A stretch of 64,000 nucleotides of DNA from JBAXTE01 sp964653595 (GCA_964653595.1 CAZZHH010000001.1:41773-105772); one strand, 5' to 3'. Positions 10,311-19,786 are shown, counted from the first letter of the stretch. Notes: a model not told the origin generated them from the letters alone. Translations and numbers: made by a program.

Positions 10311-10485
10311 TTAATCCGATTCAATTTTAACCCAGAATCAGCGATACAATCGCTGAAACGATTAAATGTTTCTAAATCAATTCGTTGACACGAATTGAAA
10401 CAAACATTAAATCGGGATTAAACTCAAATAAATCAAGTAGTTCGATTTTTTTAAATCTCCTATTGATTAATTTGGGTTTAATCAA
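10311..10485. repeat. Cluster of nested inverted repeats between the helicase gene and holB
   Basis: At least three hairpins are packed here. TCAGCGAT and ATCGCTGA are separated by 3 nt (10338-10356). CAATTCGT and ACGAATTG (10378-10397) form the tip of a longer imperfect arm pairing 10359-10371 with 10402-10414. TTGATTAA and TTAATCAA pair across 10463-10485. An outer pair, TTAATCCGATT and AATCGGGATTAA, encloses the first two. No gene is present. It could be a structured leader, RNA or DNA cruciform. Confidence 0.6.
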
Positions 10486-10496
10486 GCTAATTTTTG

Positions 10497-10504
10497 TAAT
10501 TTTG
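10497..10504 (+). promoter_or_regulatory. -7 element (TAATTTTG) for holB
   Basis: Exact TAnnTTTG match 19 bp before the ATG at 10524, giving a very short leader. It supports 10524 rather than the in-frame TTG at 10518 as start. Confidence 0.55.
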
Positions 10505-10523
10505 ATTTTTCAAACTTTTGAAT

Positions 10524-11648
10524 ATGCAATTTAGAGATGTAATAGGACATGAAGAGTTAAAAAAAAGGCTAATCAATAGTGTTAGAAACAACCGAATTAG
10601 TCATGCTCAACTTTTTTATGGGGCTGAAGGCACTCATAAAATGGCTTTGGCTATTGCATATTCTCAATACATCTTATGCACCCATAGAACAGAAACCGAC
10701 TCTTGTGGGGTATGTCCATCATGTGTTAAAATGAGTAAATTTCAACATCCAGATGTCCATTTCCACTACCCATATCCTGGAAAAGATTATGAAGATTGTT
10801 CCGAAAAGTGGAGACAATTGTTGACTCAAAACGATGGTCATATTTCACTCAACGATTGGGGTATAATCTTAGATGCTAGCAATAAGCAATTCAAAATTTA
10901 CACCGAACAAACCCTAAACATCATCCGACAAGTAGGGATGAAACCTTTTGAGTCGGAATTTAAGATTATCATCATTTGGCTCATTGAAAAAACCCATGCA
11001 ACTGCCGTCTCTAAAATATTGAAATCTTTAGAAGAACCCAATGATAAAACAATCTTTTTAATTATAACAGAGAATTATGAAGAGGTTATATCTACCATTA
11101 TATCTAGAACACAACTGGTAAAACTCAACAGATTTTCTGACAACGAAATTCGAAACGAATTGATAGAAAAGTATCATGCAGAAACCCGAAGAGCCTCGGA
11201 AATTGCACGTATATCGGATGGAAATTTCAACTATGCACTTTCTTTGTATAAACAAGGTGTCGACAATGCAGAACTTTCTTTATTCATTGAGTTTACAAGA
11301 AGTGCATTTACGTTCGCAAAAACATACAAGGAATTTGCAAAGATTAATTCAATAGTAGAACAGATATCTAAATTAGGAAGAGAAAAGATTAAATCCTTTT
11401 TGGAATTTTCGATTCTCATGTACCAACAAAGTTTTTATCTAAACAAACATACTACATCTATAAGTAGAATTACCTCCGATGAGAAAGATTTTTTAGACAA
11501 GTTCAACCAAGTTGTAACCGAAAACAACATCGAAAAATTATACGAAGAGACCAATACTGCCATATTTCACATTATTCGTAATGGAAATGCAGGGATTGTA
11601 TTAACAGATTATGCAATAAAAATTGGAACGGCGCTTTGTAAACGATAA
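10524..11648 (+). CDS. holB: DNA polymerase III delta' subunit
   Basis: 374 aa. Clamp-loader subunit of the DNA polymerase III holoenzyme. The N-terminal AAA+ fold starts with MQFRDVIGHEELKKRLINSVRNNRISHAQLFYG. Its P-loop position reads GAEGTHKMA, lacking the usual GKT, as expected for the non-ATP-binding delta' subunit. A zinc-knuckle follows, with Cys residues in LCTHRTETDSCGVCPSC, and then the sensor region SKILKSLEEPNDKTIFLIIT. Start chosen from the promoter element at 10497-10504. It converges on the UbiD-like gene with only 8 bp between stops. Confidence 0.9.
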   Translation: MQFRDVIGHEELKKRLINSVRNNRISHAQLFYGAEGTHKMALAIAYSQYILCTHRTETDSCGVCPSCVKMSKFQHPDVHFHYPYPGKDYEDCSEKWRQLLTQNDGHISLNDWGIILDASNKQFKIYTEQTLNIIRQVGMKPFESEFKIIIIWLIEKTHATAVSKILKSLEEPNDKTIFLIITENYEEVISTIISRTQLVKLNRFSDNEIRNELIEKYHAETRRASEIARISDGNFNYALSLYKQGVDNAELSLFIEFTRSAFTFAKTYKEFAKINSIVEQISKLGREKIKSFLEFSILMYQQSFYLNKHTTSISRITSDEKDFLDKFNQVVTENNIEKLYEETNTAIFHIIRNGNAGIVLTDYAIKIGTALCKR

Positions 11649-11656
11649 CTCACCAA

Positions 11657-13519
11657 TTACTCCCTAAAATACGCAATAGGCCCTTCGTTTTTTATCATTT
11701 TTTTTATCGACAGAGATGGTGAGTGAACAAATTCACCCACCCCCAAAGATGGCCATTTTTCATCCACAATATCAATGGTTGTATCATCCATAGCAATCAC
11801 ATTTGGCCAATCTCGTTTAAAACCATCGGCATCTCTTTTTGCAGTAGCATCCACAATTAGGGATACCCGATGGAGATTCTCTATCAAAAAACAATCAAAT
11901 TGCGGGTCTACATTTCCAGCTACTTGCCAGAGTAAAACATCTAAATTGGAAATATCTACTGTATCATCAAAAACAATAATATATTTTGCATCGAGCCATT
12001 CGTGTTTTTGCAACAATGCACTTATTTCATCTCTTAGGACAATTTTCTCCTCTTTGTTTACGGAAATCAACAAAATACCAAACAATGAATAAAATGAAAA
12101 GTTGATGTTCAACTTAGCATTGTCGAGATCTTGCACATTTAAATAACTATTATTTTCGGGATGAGAACTAATGCGTTTTGTGGCATCGATTCCAATTTTT
12201 CCACTCAACGCAAAATCTCTTCCAGCATGATCTAAAACATCCGCAACACCCTTCGAAAATAGAATATCAGAGCGAAGATCTACCTGCGACAAAGCTTTTA
12301 AAACTTCCTCTTCATCAAATGGATTAGTATCTTTATCCACCACAACCATAATTTTGTTGAACATCATTTGTCCTGCTCCCCACAGTGAGTTCATTACTGC
12401 ATACGCATGACCAGGATATTTAACATCCAGTTGAACAATCGCCAAATTATGAAATCCACCTTGATAAGGTAAATTCATATCGATAATATCGGGTGCTACT
12501 GTAATTCGAATTGGTGAAAGGAAGATTCGTTCGGTGGTTTTTCCCAGCCATCTATCCTCCTGCGGAGGCACTCCCACAATGGTGGCAGGATAAACAGCCT
12601 CGGTGCGATGCGTAATACAGGTGATATGAAACTTTGGGTAAAAATCTGCTAATGAATAATACCCAGTATGATCGCCAAAAGGGCCCTCGTAAGCCAACTC
12701 TTCCTCTGGATCAATATATCCTTCTAACACAAAATCTGCATCAGCAGCAACATACAAATCGTTTGTTTTACATTTTATCAAGCGGACCCGTTCGTTGCGC
12801 AAAAAACCAGCCAACATATACTCATCGATATTTTCGGGCATCGGCGCCGATGCACAATATGCAAAAATTGGATCTCCTCCGATGGTGACAGAAACAGGCA
12901 TTACCTTACCCATTTTCTTGTACAATTGATAATGACGAGCACCATCTTTGTGCAAGTGCCAATGCATGGCAGTGGTACAAGAATCCAACACCTGCATTCG
13001 ATACATCCCTACATTCATAACTCCAGTTTCTGGATTTTGAGTATGAACCATAGGGAGAGTTATAAACTTACCACCATCAAAGGGCCAACATTTTGGAATT
13101 GGCAGTCGATTTAAATCCGGAAAATGCATCATCTCTTGTTGACAAGCTGCTCTGCCACTACTTCTATTGGGCATCCATGTGGCTACGTCATTCAAGGTAG
13201 GCAAAAGCATCAGCTTGTCTTTAATGCTCATATTGGGTTTAGCTACTTTTTGTATCAGGGATAATATTCGCTTACCTACATCGTCCAGATTCTCTACATG
13301 TAAAATCATCTTCATGCGAATTTCACTACCATACATATTTAACAACAATGGAAACTCGGTACCATTGTTTTCAAAGAGCAAAGCCACTCCCCCGTTTTTA
13401 ACCATTCGATCGTTAATTTCTGTAGCTTCCAGTTCGGGACTTACTAATTCCGAAACTCGTTTCAACTGACCAAATGCCTCAAATGCATCTATTGCCTTAT
13501 GTAAATCGTGAAAAGCCAT
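11657..13519 (-). CDS. UbiD-family decarboxylase (menaquinone biosynthesis type)
   Basis: 620 aa. A prenylated-FMN-dependent decarboxylase of the UbiD superfamily. Visible family features are the N-terminal FGQLKRVSELVSPELEATEI, the central GGDPIFAYCASAPMPENIDEY, the E-R-D-like LAYEGPFGDHTGYYS stretch that contributes catalytic acids, and IGIDATKR near the C-terminus. It is about 120 residues longer than E. coli UbiD (497 aa), matching the long group usually annotated menaquinone biosynthesis decarboxylase in Bacteroidetes. I infer a quinone role from that similarity. It is third in a minus-strand series rimO, ABC-F, ubiD, 53 bp after the ABC-F gene. Confidence 0.85.
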   Translation of the reverse strand: MAFHDLHKAIDAFEAFGQLKRVSELVSPELEATEINDRMVKNGGVALLFENNGTEFPLLLNMYGSEIRMKMILHVENLDDVGKRILSLIQKVAKPNMSIKDKLMLLPTLNDVATWMPNRSSGRAACQQEMMHFPDLNRLPIPKCWPFDGGKFITLPMVHTQNPETGVMNVGMYRMQVLDSCTTAMHWHLHKDGARHYQLYKKMGKVMPVSVTIGGDPIFAYCASAPMPENIDEYMLAGFLRNERVRLIKCKTNDLYVAADADFVLEGYIDPEEELAYEGPFGDHTGYYSLADFYPKFHITCITHRTEAVYPATIVGVPPQEDRWLGKTTERIFLSPIRITVAPDIIDMNLPYQGGFHNLAIVQLDVKYPGHAYAVMNSLWGAGQMMFNKIMVVVDKDTNPFDEEEVLKALSQVDLRSDILFSKGVADVLDHAGRDFALSGKIGIDATKRISSHPENNSYLNVQDLDNAKLNINFSFYSLFGILLISVNKEEKIVLRDEISALLQKHEWLDAKYIIVFDDTVDISNLDVLLWQVAGNVDPQFDCFLIENLHRVSLIVDATAKRDADGFKRDWPNVIAMDDTTIDIVDEKWPSLGVGEFVHSPSLSIKKMIKNEGPIAYFRE

Positions 13520-13572
13520 AATGAAATAATATTAAAAACCTATCAAAAAAACCAATTTTCGTACAAACGGAT

Positions 13573-15186
13573 TTACATGTACAATTTTGCTCTCTGTTCC
13601 ACTAATCGTTCGTCGGATATATAATCATCATATTCCATCTGTTTGTCTATCATACCTTTAGGACCAATTTCAATTACACGATTACATACCGTTTGAATAA
13701 ATTCATGATCGTGCGACGACATTAAAACAACCCCTTTGAACTTAATTAACGTGTTGTTGAAAGCTTGAATTGACTCTAAATCAAGATGATTAGTTGGAGA
13801 ATCGAGCAACATCACATTGGCATTACGAATCATCATCCGCGAAATCATGCATCTTACTTTTTCTCCACCCGAAAGCACGTTTGCTTTTTTATAAATCTCT
13901 TCTCCCGAAAAAAGCATTTTTCCTAAAAACCCACGTAAATACAGTTCGGTGGTGTCGTTAGAAAATTGCCCCAACCAATCGGTAAGCGGAATAGGATCTA
14001 CAAAAAGTTTTTCATATTCCAGAGGCAAATAGGCCTTCGTAATGGTTTGTCCCCACTCATAATCTCCACCATCTGGGGCTACGTGGCCCTTTAATATTTC
14101 AAAAAGCTGAGTCATCGCTCTTGGATCTCTGGATAAAAAGATAATTTTATCATTTTTTTGAACCGAGAAATTCATATTGGAAAATAGCAACACTCCATCT
14201 AAACTTTTGCTTAAATTTTTCACTTCTAAAATATTGTTCCCCGGATCCCGATCGGGAGTAAAAACGATACCTGGATATTTTCTGGTAGAGGGTTTAATCT
14301 CCTCATAATTGAGCTTTTCTATCATCTTTTTACGACTGGTAGTTTGCTTCGATTTGGAAGCATTTGCACTAAATCGAGCAATAAACTCTTGAAGTTCTTT
14401 TTTCTTCTCTTCCGCTTTTTTGTTCTGCATTTGCGCTTGGCGAAGAGCTAATTGACTCGACTCGTACCAAAAAGTGTAGTTTCCGGGAAATAGCTGAATT
14501 TTCCCGAAATCAACATCTACAATGTGCGTACAGATAGAATCCAGAAAGTGTCTATCGTGAGAAACCACCAGGACGGTATTATCAAAATTTGCTAAATAAT
14601 TCTCGAGCCACGAAACCGTCTCAAGGTCCAGATCATTAGTAGGTTCATCCAGCAACAAATTGTCTGGTTTCCCAAACAATGCTTGAGCAAGCAATACTTT
14701 CACTTTGTCCTTACCTGTCAACTCACGCATTAATTTAAAATGGTGCTCATCTTTTATTCCCAATCCGCTCAAGAGTATGGATGCAGAGCTTTCGGCGTTC
14801 CACCCGTCCATTTCGGCAAAAAGCTCTTCTAATTCTGATGCTTTGATACCATCCTCGTCGGTAAAATCCTCTTTTGCATATATTTCGTCTTTTTCATTTT
14901 TCACCCTCCACAAATCGGAATGTCCCATCATTACGGTGTCGATAACCAAACAATCATCAAATTCGAAGTGATTTTGTTTTAAAACGGAAAGACGTTCGCC
15001 AGATCCAAAATTGACAATTCCTTTGGAACTTTCAACCTCCCCATAAAGAACTTTTAAAAAAGTAGATTTTCCCGCACCATTAGCGCCAATTATTCCATAA
15101 CAATTGCCAGGCATAAACTTCATATTTACATCCTGAAATAAAACTCTTTTTCCAAACTGAACACTAATGTCAGAAACTGTTATCAT
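13573..15186 (-). CDS. ABC-F family ribosome-associated ATPase with one degenerate site
   Basis: 537 aa, two ABC domains joined by a charged helical linker (about 245-300) and no TM segments, the ABC-F layout (Uup/EttA/YbiT-like translation factors). Domain 1 has Walker A GANGAGKST (34-42) and Walker B LLLDEPTNDLD (E181), but its signature is LTGKD (156-160) instead of LSGGQ. Domain 2 has an intact signature LSGGE (438-442), yet its P-loop position reads LSRDPRAMTQ and its Walker B is LLDSPTNHLD, with Ser in place of the catalytic Glu. Pairing Walker A1 with signature 2 gives one canonical composite site and one dead site. Antibiotic resistance is not implied. Confidence 0.85.
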   Translation of the reverse strand: MITVSDISVQFGKRVLFQDVNMKFMPGNCYGIIGANGAGKSTFLKVLYGEVESSKGIVNFGSGERLSVLKQNHFEFDDCLVIDTVMMGHSDLWRVKNEKDEIYAKEDFTDEDGIKASELEELFAEMDGWNAESSASILLSGLGIKDEHHFKLMRELTGKDKVKVLLAQALFGKPDNLLLDEPTNDLDLETVSWLENYLANFDNTVLVVSHDRHFLDSICTHIVDVDFGKIQLFPGNYTFWYESSQLALRQAQMQNKKAEEKKKELQEFIARFSANASKSKQTTSRKKMIEKLNYEEIKPSTRKYPGIVFTPDRDPGNNILEVKNLSKSLDGVLLFSNMNFSVQKNDKIIFLSRDPRAMTQLFEILKGHVAPDGGDYEWGQTITKAYLPLEYEKLFVDPIPLTDWLGQFSNDTTELYLRGFLGKMLFSGEEIYKKANVLSGGEKVRCMISRMMIRNANVMLLDSPTNHLDLESIQAFNNTLIKFKGVVLMSSHDHEFIQTVCNRVIEIGPKGMIDKQMEYDDYISDERLVEQRAKLYM

Positions 15187-15419
15187 TCTATATATAATTA
15201 ATTTTTATTCTATTAATTTTCTTGGTTGTGTTTTACAATTATGTTGGTATTTAATAACATTTTTTAGAGTTAAAGGTAAAATATTTGAAATTGTCATCCA
15301 GTCCAGATATATATCGGGACAGTTTGACAACCAAAATTTTAAAACCCACAATATTATAAAACAGAACCATTTTCTTTATCCAAAAACATTTACATTCAAA
15401 AATTTAAACTACGAGTGCA

Positions 15420-16715
15420 TTAAACCATTACTTCCCCTTCCAAGTCGAAATAACTTGCTGAAATAATTTTCACTTGGTAAAATGAGCCAATTTCCAAGTT
15501 TTTTTCAGATTCGATAATTACTTCATTATCTACCTCCGGGGAATCGAATTCGGTGCGCCCATAATATATTCCATCTTCGTATCGATCTAAAATCACCTCA
15601 TACACATTTCCAATTTTAGATTCGTTAATAGCCAACGAAATATCCTGTTGTAATTCCATTAACTCGCTCATTCTGCGCTCTTTGACTTCGGGTAAAACAT
15701 CATCATTTAACAATGCAGCAGGAGTATTTTCTTCTACCGAATATTGAAAAACACCCATTCGCTCAAATTGAGAGCTTGCAACAAAATCTTTTAACTCCAA
15801 AAATTGATCTTCCGTTTCACCAGGATAGCCAACAATCAAAGTGGTTCGTATGGCAATTCCAGGAATTTCTTTACGTAAGGTTTGTATCAGATCTATGGTA
15901 GTATCCTTAGTATGAGCACGTTTCATAGAATCTAGCAGAGAATCGTGGATGTGTTGAAAAGGAATATCGAGGTATTTACAAATGTTTGGGTATCGTTTCA
16001 TCACTTCTATCACATCCATTGGAAAATTTGCTGGATAGGCATAATGAAGTCTAATCCATTTTAACCCATCTACTTGAGCAAGCTCTTCTAAAAGCGCTGC
16101 CAATGCACGTTTTTGATAAATATCTACCCCATACATGGTCAGATCTTGTGCTATTAGAATCAACTCTTTCACGCCCTTTTTCACCAGCTCTTTGGTCTCT
16201 TCTACCAACGACTCTATGGTGCGTGAGACATGATTTCCCCTAATTAATGGAATAGCACAAAAGGAACAAGAGCGGTTGCACCCTTCCGAAATTTTTAAAT
16301 AGGCATAATGGGATGGTGTGCTTAAGGTTCGCTCTCCAATCAAAAAATCTTTATATTCGGATGAGATATTTTGAATAATCTTTTCATAATCATTGACACC
16401 ATACCAACCATCAATACCCGAAATTTCGGCAGAAAGCTCATCCTTATATCGTTCTACCAAACAACCCATCACATATAATTTGTCGATTTTTTTCTTTTTC
16501 TTCAGCTGTTTGTAAAGTAAAATGGTGTCAATGGACTCTTCTTTCGCATCGTTGATAAAACCGCAGGTATTAATGATGACTATATTTCCATTTTCGAATC
16601 CATGTTCGGCTAGAATATTTAAGTTATTAAATTGTCCTGCGATTACTTCTGAGTCGACACTGTTCTTGGAACATCCTAACGTGACAATATTGATGTGTGG
16701 TACTTTTGTTTTCAA
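15420..16715 (-). CDS. rimO: Ribosomal protein S12 methylthiotransferase RimO
   Basis: 431 aa radical-SAM enzyme that methylthiolates an Asp of ribosomal protein S12. The N-terminal UPF0004 domain carries the first cluster Cys residues in LGCSKNSVDSE, INTCGFINDAKEESID and MGCLVERY. The radical-SAM CxxxCxxC is in EGCNRSCSFCAIPLIRG. A TRAM domain closes the C-terminus. The LGCSKNxVDSE and GFINDAKEESI signatures distinguish RimO from MiaB. The start is TTG at 16713-16715, 19 bp downstream of a TACTTTTG promoter element; no better ATG keeps the conserved N-terminus. Confidence 0.95.
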   Translation of the reverse strand: MKTKVPHINIVTLGCSKNSVDSEVIAGQFNNLNILAEHGFENGNIVIINTCGFINDAKEESIDTILLYKQLKKKKKIDKLYVMGCLVERYKDELSAEISGIDGWYGVNDYEKIIQNISSEYKDFLIGERTLSTPSHYAYLKISEGCNRSCSFCAIPLIRGNHVSRTIESLVEETKELVKKGVKELILIAQDLTMYGVDIYQKRALAALLEELAQVDGLKWIRLHYAYPANFPMDVIEVMKRYPNICKYLDIPFQHIHDSLLDSMKRAHTKDTTIDLIQTLRKEIPGIAIRTTLIVGYPGETEDQFLELKDFVASSQFERMGVFQYSVEENTPAALLNDDVLPEVKERRMSELMELQQDISLAINESKIGNVYEVILDRYEDGIYYGRTEFDSPEVDNEVIIESEKNLEIGSFYQVKIISASYFDLEGEVMV

Positions 16716-16734
16716 AATTATTTGATTTTATTTG

Positions 16735-16742
16735 CAAAAGTA
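16735..16742 (-). promoter_or_regulatory. -7 element (TACTTTTG) for rimO
   Basis: Exact TAnnTTTG match on the minus strand, 19 bp upstream of the TTG start. The leader would be very short. Confidence 0.5.
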
Positions 16743-16860
16743 CTTATTTTTCACGAGATATGGAGGAAAATGGAGTACATTATTCCATAAAATAGGCTAA
16801 TTCGAGTTTTGTAGATTATTTAGAGGGTACGGTTGGCATTTCGAAGTCCAGCAATTGCGA

Positions 16861-16896
16861 AATCAATTAAAAACTATTTTTAAATGAGCTGAAACA
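16861..16896. repeat. Direct repeat copy 1 flanking rsgA
   Basis: A 36-bp AT-rich segment matches 18104-18139 at 32 of 36 positions in the same orientation. The two copies bracket rsgA. Confidence 0.6.
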
Positions 16897-16946
16897 TATA
16901 AAAAACCTGTTAATAATAAATGTAATAATTTTTAGATTGAATGAGC

Positions 16947-18014
16947 TTAGTATTTATTTTTCTTCATTTCCTTTTTGTAATTCTTAATCACTTTCCCAAA
17001 CTCTTTATCCATTTTTCGTCTCTCTTCAACAGTTGATTCAAAATGTGTTTTTTCGCGCTCCATTTTCAAATAGTTTTCATAAGATTTTTTGTCAATTTCC
17101 CCTTTTTCAACTGCTTCAATTACCATACAACCGATTTCATTCGTATGAGAACAATCTTTAAATTTGCAATTAAGCGAAAGGCGAATAATTCGGTCAAAAG
17201 TAGTTTCTAATCCGCTGGAAGTATCCGTAATTCCTACTTCTCTCATCCCCGGATTATCCACAAGAATACCGCCACTTTCAAGCACTATTAATTCCCTATG
17301 AGTTGTTATATGTCTTCCCTTGTTTGTACTTAGGCTAATAGAATCTGTTCTCATTAATGTTTTCCCTGACAGGTTGTTCAACAATGTTGACTTTCCCACT
17401 CCCGAAGAACCAAGCATACAATAGGTTTTGCCTTTCTCAATAGTCATTTTAAGTGCTTCGTATCCATTTTGAGTTTCATTACTAATAGCAAAAACTTCAA
17501 TGTCTGTTATTCTTTGTTTAATAGTGTCAGTAATTTCAAAAATCTTTTGCTGATCTATTAAATCCGTTTTCGTTAATACAATGATTGGTTTTACTTTAGA
17601 CGAATAACAAATTGTCAGGTATCTTTCAAGTCTATTGATATTAAAATCTCTGTCAACGGCTTGAATCAAGAATGCATAATCAATATTTGTTGCAATTATT
17701 TGTATTTCTCCAAATTGACCAACAGCTTGTCTGGTAATCATGGATAGTCTTGGTAGGATTTTATGGATCACTGAAAAATCAGAATCGTATGTTGTCAATG
17801 CTACCCAATCGCCAACTGCAGGAAAATCTATACGACTATTTGCAGTAAACCGTAAATTGCCAGTTATTTCCGCTTCATATTCTCCGTTTTCAGTTTTTAC
17901 AATATATCTTTCCTTATGTTCCGCAACGACTCTTCCAATCTGAAAGTCAGACAAGTTATTCTCCTTTCTTAATCTCTCTAGTTTATCATTATACCCTAAA
18001 TCTTCTAATTTCAT
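16947..18014 (-). CDS. rsgA: Ribosome small-subunit-dependent GTPase A
   Basis: 355 aa. Circularly permuted GTPase that checks late 30S subunit maturation. Order: N-terminal OB-fold (to about residue 85); G4 motif VLTKTDLI; G1 GSSGVGKSTLLNNL; G3 VDNPGMREVG; C-terminal zinc knuckle with Cys/His ligands in LNCKFKDCSHTNEIGC. The long, Lys-rich tail (KKEMKKNKY) is a small extension. The gene stands alone between two intergenic regions that share a 36-bp direct repeat, and it is divergent from mscS. Bacteroidetes often have a second, shorter RsgA, so this copy may have been acquired. Confidence 0.92.
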   Translation of the reverse strand: MKLEDLGYNDKLERLRKENNLSDFQIGRVVAEHKERYIVKTENGEYEAEITGNLRFTANSRIDFPAVGDWVALTTYDSDFSVIHKILPRLSMITRQAVGQFGEIQIIATNIDYAFLIQAVDRDFNINRLERYLTICYSSKVKPIIVLTKTDLIDQQKIFEITDTIKQRITDIEVFAISNETQNGYEALKMTIEKGKTYCMLGSSGVGKSTLLNNLSGKTLMRTDSISLSTNKGRHITTHRELIVLESGGILVDNPGMREVGITDTSSGLETTFDRIIRLSLNCKFKDCSHTNEIGCMVIEAVEKGEIDKKSYENYLKMEREKTHFESTVEERRKMDKEFGKVIKNYKKEMKKNKY

Positions 18015-18103
18015 GTCAAATTTATTTAAAAATCAATTTTTCAATCAAAAGTACTACTGTTTTCAATTAGAAACATTAGATTCTCAATTTTTCCCTATTT
18101 AAA

Positions 18104-18139
18104 AATCAATTTAAAACTATTTTTAAATTAGATGAAATA
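18104..18139. repeat. Direct repeat copy 2 flanking rsgA
   Basis: Partner of 16861-16896, same orientation, 32 of 36 identical positions. Confidence 0.6.
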
Positions 18140-18359
18140 CCATATTTCATTATCGCTATCGTAATGACTGCGAACTTTACGCGCTTCAAACATTTAATGT
18201 TTTCCAAAACCTTCCTTTTGTTTTAATTTTTCCCTTCTATTATCGCTATCTCCTCGTCCGTTGGTTCATATAGCTTATTAAGGTACTCCCCATTAGTAGG
18301 ACAGAATTAGGGCAAAGTTAAGATTTTTTCTTATTTTTCAGAAATAGATTATAATTAAA

Positions 18360-18367
18360 TATCTTTG
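18360..18367 (+). promoter_or_regulatory. -7 element (TATCTTTG) for mscS
   Basis: Exact TAnnTTTG match 14 bp before the ATG at 18382, predicting an almost leaderless transcript. Confidence 0.5.
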
Positions 18368-18381
18368 CAAAAAAAACAAAC

Positions 18382-19419
18382 ATGATATCATTAACACCCG
18401 AAATAAAGCAATATATTATTGCAGGATCCATTCTCATAATTTCCCTATTTTGTGGCTTAATATTTAAAAAAATAGTAGTCAGAAAATTACGAAAGATCAC
18501 CAACAAAACAAATTGGCAAGGCGATGATGTCATTTTGGATGGGTTAAACAGAGCTGGAATCCCTATTTTTCTAGTTATTGGAATATACATTTCCGTACAG
18601 AATTTACCCTTAGAAGAGTCTGTCATAAAAATTCTAAACGTCATTTCAGTTGTTGTAATTTTGTTTACCGCAACTATTGTTTCGGGACGAATTGCTGCTG
18701 GATTTATCACCAACTACACCAATCGAAATAGCGAGCTGGTTCCCGCCACCTCTTTATTTTCAAACATCACCAAAGCCATTGTGTTTATTTTAGGCGGGTT
18801 GATTATCCTTCAATTTTTAGGAATCTCTATCACTCCTATTTTAACAGCATTAGGAGTTGGAGGGTTAGCAGTAGCATTAGCTTTACAAGATACATTATCC
18901 AACTTATTTTCGGGGTTGAACATCATTGCATCCAAACAAATCAAACCAGGAGATTACATCAAACTCGACAATCAAGAAGAGGGTTTAGTAACCGATATTA
19001 CATGGAGATACACTACTATTCAGGCCATGCCCAACAATCGCATAGTGGTGCCAAATTTCAAGTTAGCTTCAGCCATCATCACCAATTACAATCTACCCAT
19101 AGAGGAGCTATCTGTAAGCATCCCTGTTAGTGTAAGCTACGATAGCAATTTAGAAGAAATTGAAAAAATATCCCTCGAAGTAGCCAAAGAGATTCAAACA
19201 TCGTATTCCGAAGCAATACCCACTCATGAACCGATAGTTCGTTTCAAGGAATTTGGACCTTCTGGAATACATTTTAATGTTATTTTAAAAGCAACCGATT
19301 TCAGCACTCAGTTTATACTAAAACATTTCTTTATCAAACGGTTGCATCAAGTTTTCCGCGAAAAAGGAATAGAAATTCCGTATCAAACCATAACGGTTTT
19401 AAATAACAGAAATACATAA
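18382..19419 (+). CDS. mscS: MscS-family small-conductance mechanosensitive channel
   Basis: 345 aa inner-membrane channel that releases solutes on hypo-osmotic shock. Four hydrophobic segments lie in the N-terminal half (about 13-30, 55-72, 88-108, 125-145). The pore-lining TM3 reads LGVGGLAVALALQDTLSNLFSGLNI, with the Gly/Ala packing pattern of MscS. The beta domain (PGDYIKLDNQEEGLVTDITWRYT) and alpha/beta cytoplasmic domain follow. Monocistronic, with its own promoter element. Confidence 0.9.
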   Translation: MISLTPEIKQYIIAGSILIISLFCGLIFKKIVVRKLRKITNKTNWQGDDVILDGLNRAGIPIFLVIGIYISVQNLPLEESVIKILNVISVVVILFTATIVSGRIAAGFITNYTNRNSELVPATSLFSNITKAIVFILGGLIILQFLGISITPILTALGVGGLAVALALQDTLSNLFSGLNIIASKQIKPGDYIKLDNQEEGLVTDITWRYTTIQAMPNNRIVVPNFKLASAIITNYNLPIEELSVSIPVSVSYDSNLEEIEKISLEVAKEIQTSYSEAIPTHEPIVRFKEFGPSGIHFNVILKATDFSTQFILKHFFIKRLHQVFREKGIEIPYQTITVLNNRNT

Positions 19420-19786
19420 TAACCGATTCATCTATTATATTTATCTTAACCCAATCTGCAAAACAAAGTTGTTTTTCTACTTTGTGAAACAACCCATGAA
19501 TGCAAATATCTAGGTTAAATTTACAATATTTTAATTATATTTCAATTTTTAACATATATTTCACAACAATTTATTGTTACTATAATAACATTATTGTTAC
19601 AATATTCACAATGAAAATCAATTTAGAAATATTCTAACTAATGTGTATTTTACTGTAATTCATAGAATTAAAAAAAGACGAAATTAATTATAGTAAAAAT
19701 GAGTTTTCAGAATACTCGAAAAGAAAAAAAGTTAAATGAATCTTTATAAATTTGCTTTAAAAATAAACTAAAAAAGGAGATTAAAA
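19420..19786. other. AT-rich intergenic region upstream of the rnf operon
   Basis: 367 bp with no gene. The decamer TTATTGTTAC occurs at 19571-19580 and 19591-19600, exactly 20 bp apart, and a short palindrome TGTTA-N6-TAACA overlaps the first copy. This is a plausible regulator site for rnf. A ribosome binding site AAAGGAG precedes rnfB. Confidence 0.5.
19571..19600 (+). promoter_or_regulatory. Candidate operator for rnf (two decamers 20 bp apart)
   Basis: Two identical TTATTGTTAC copies have a 20-bp start-to-start spacing (two helical turns), so a dimeric protein could bind both on one face. The regulator is unknown. Confidence 0.35.

Larger units (their letters stand above)
18015..18381. 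other. Intergenic region between rsgA and mscS
   Basis: 367 bp with no gene. It holds the second copy of the rsgA-flanking repeat (18104-18139), two copies of TTATCGCTATC (near 18149 and 18240), a minus-strand TAACTTTG match (18313-18320) and the mscS promoter element (18360-18367). Confidence 0.6.

Noticed and set aside
13573..15186. Antibiotic resistance role for the ABC-F protein
   Set aside because: No resistance-type features (extended linker of Vga/Msr type) are evident; housekeeping ABC-F proteins are more common.
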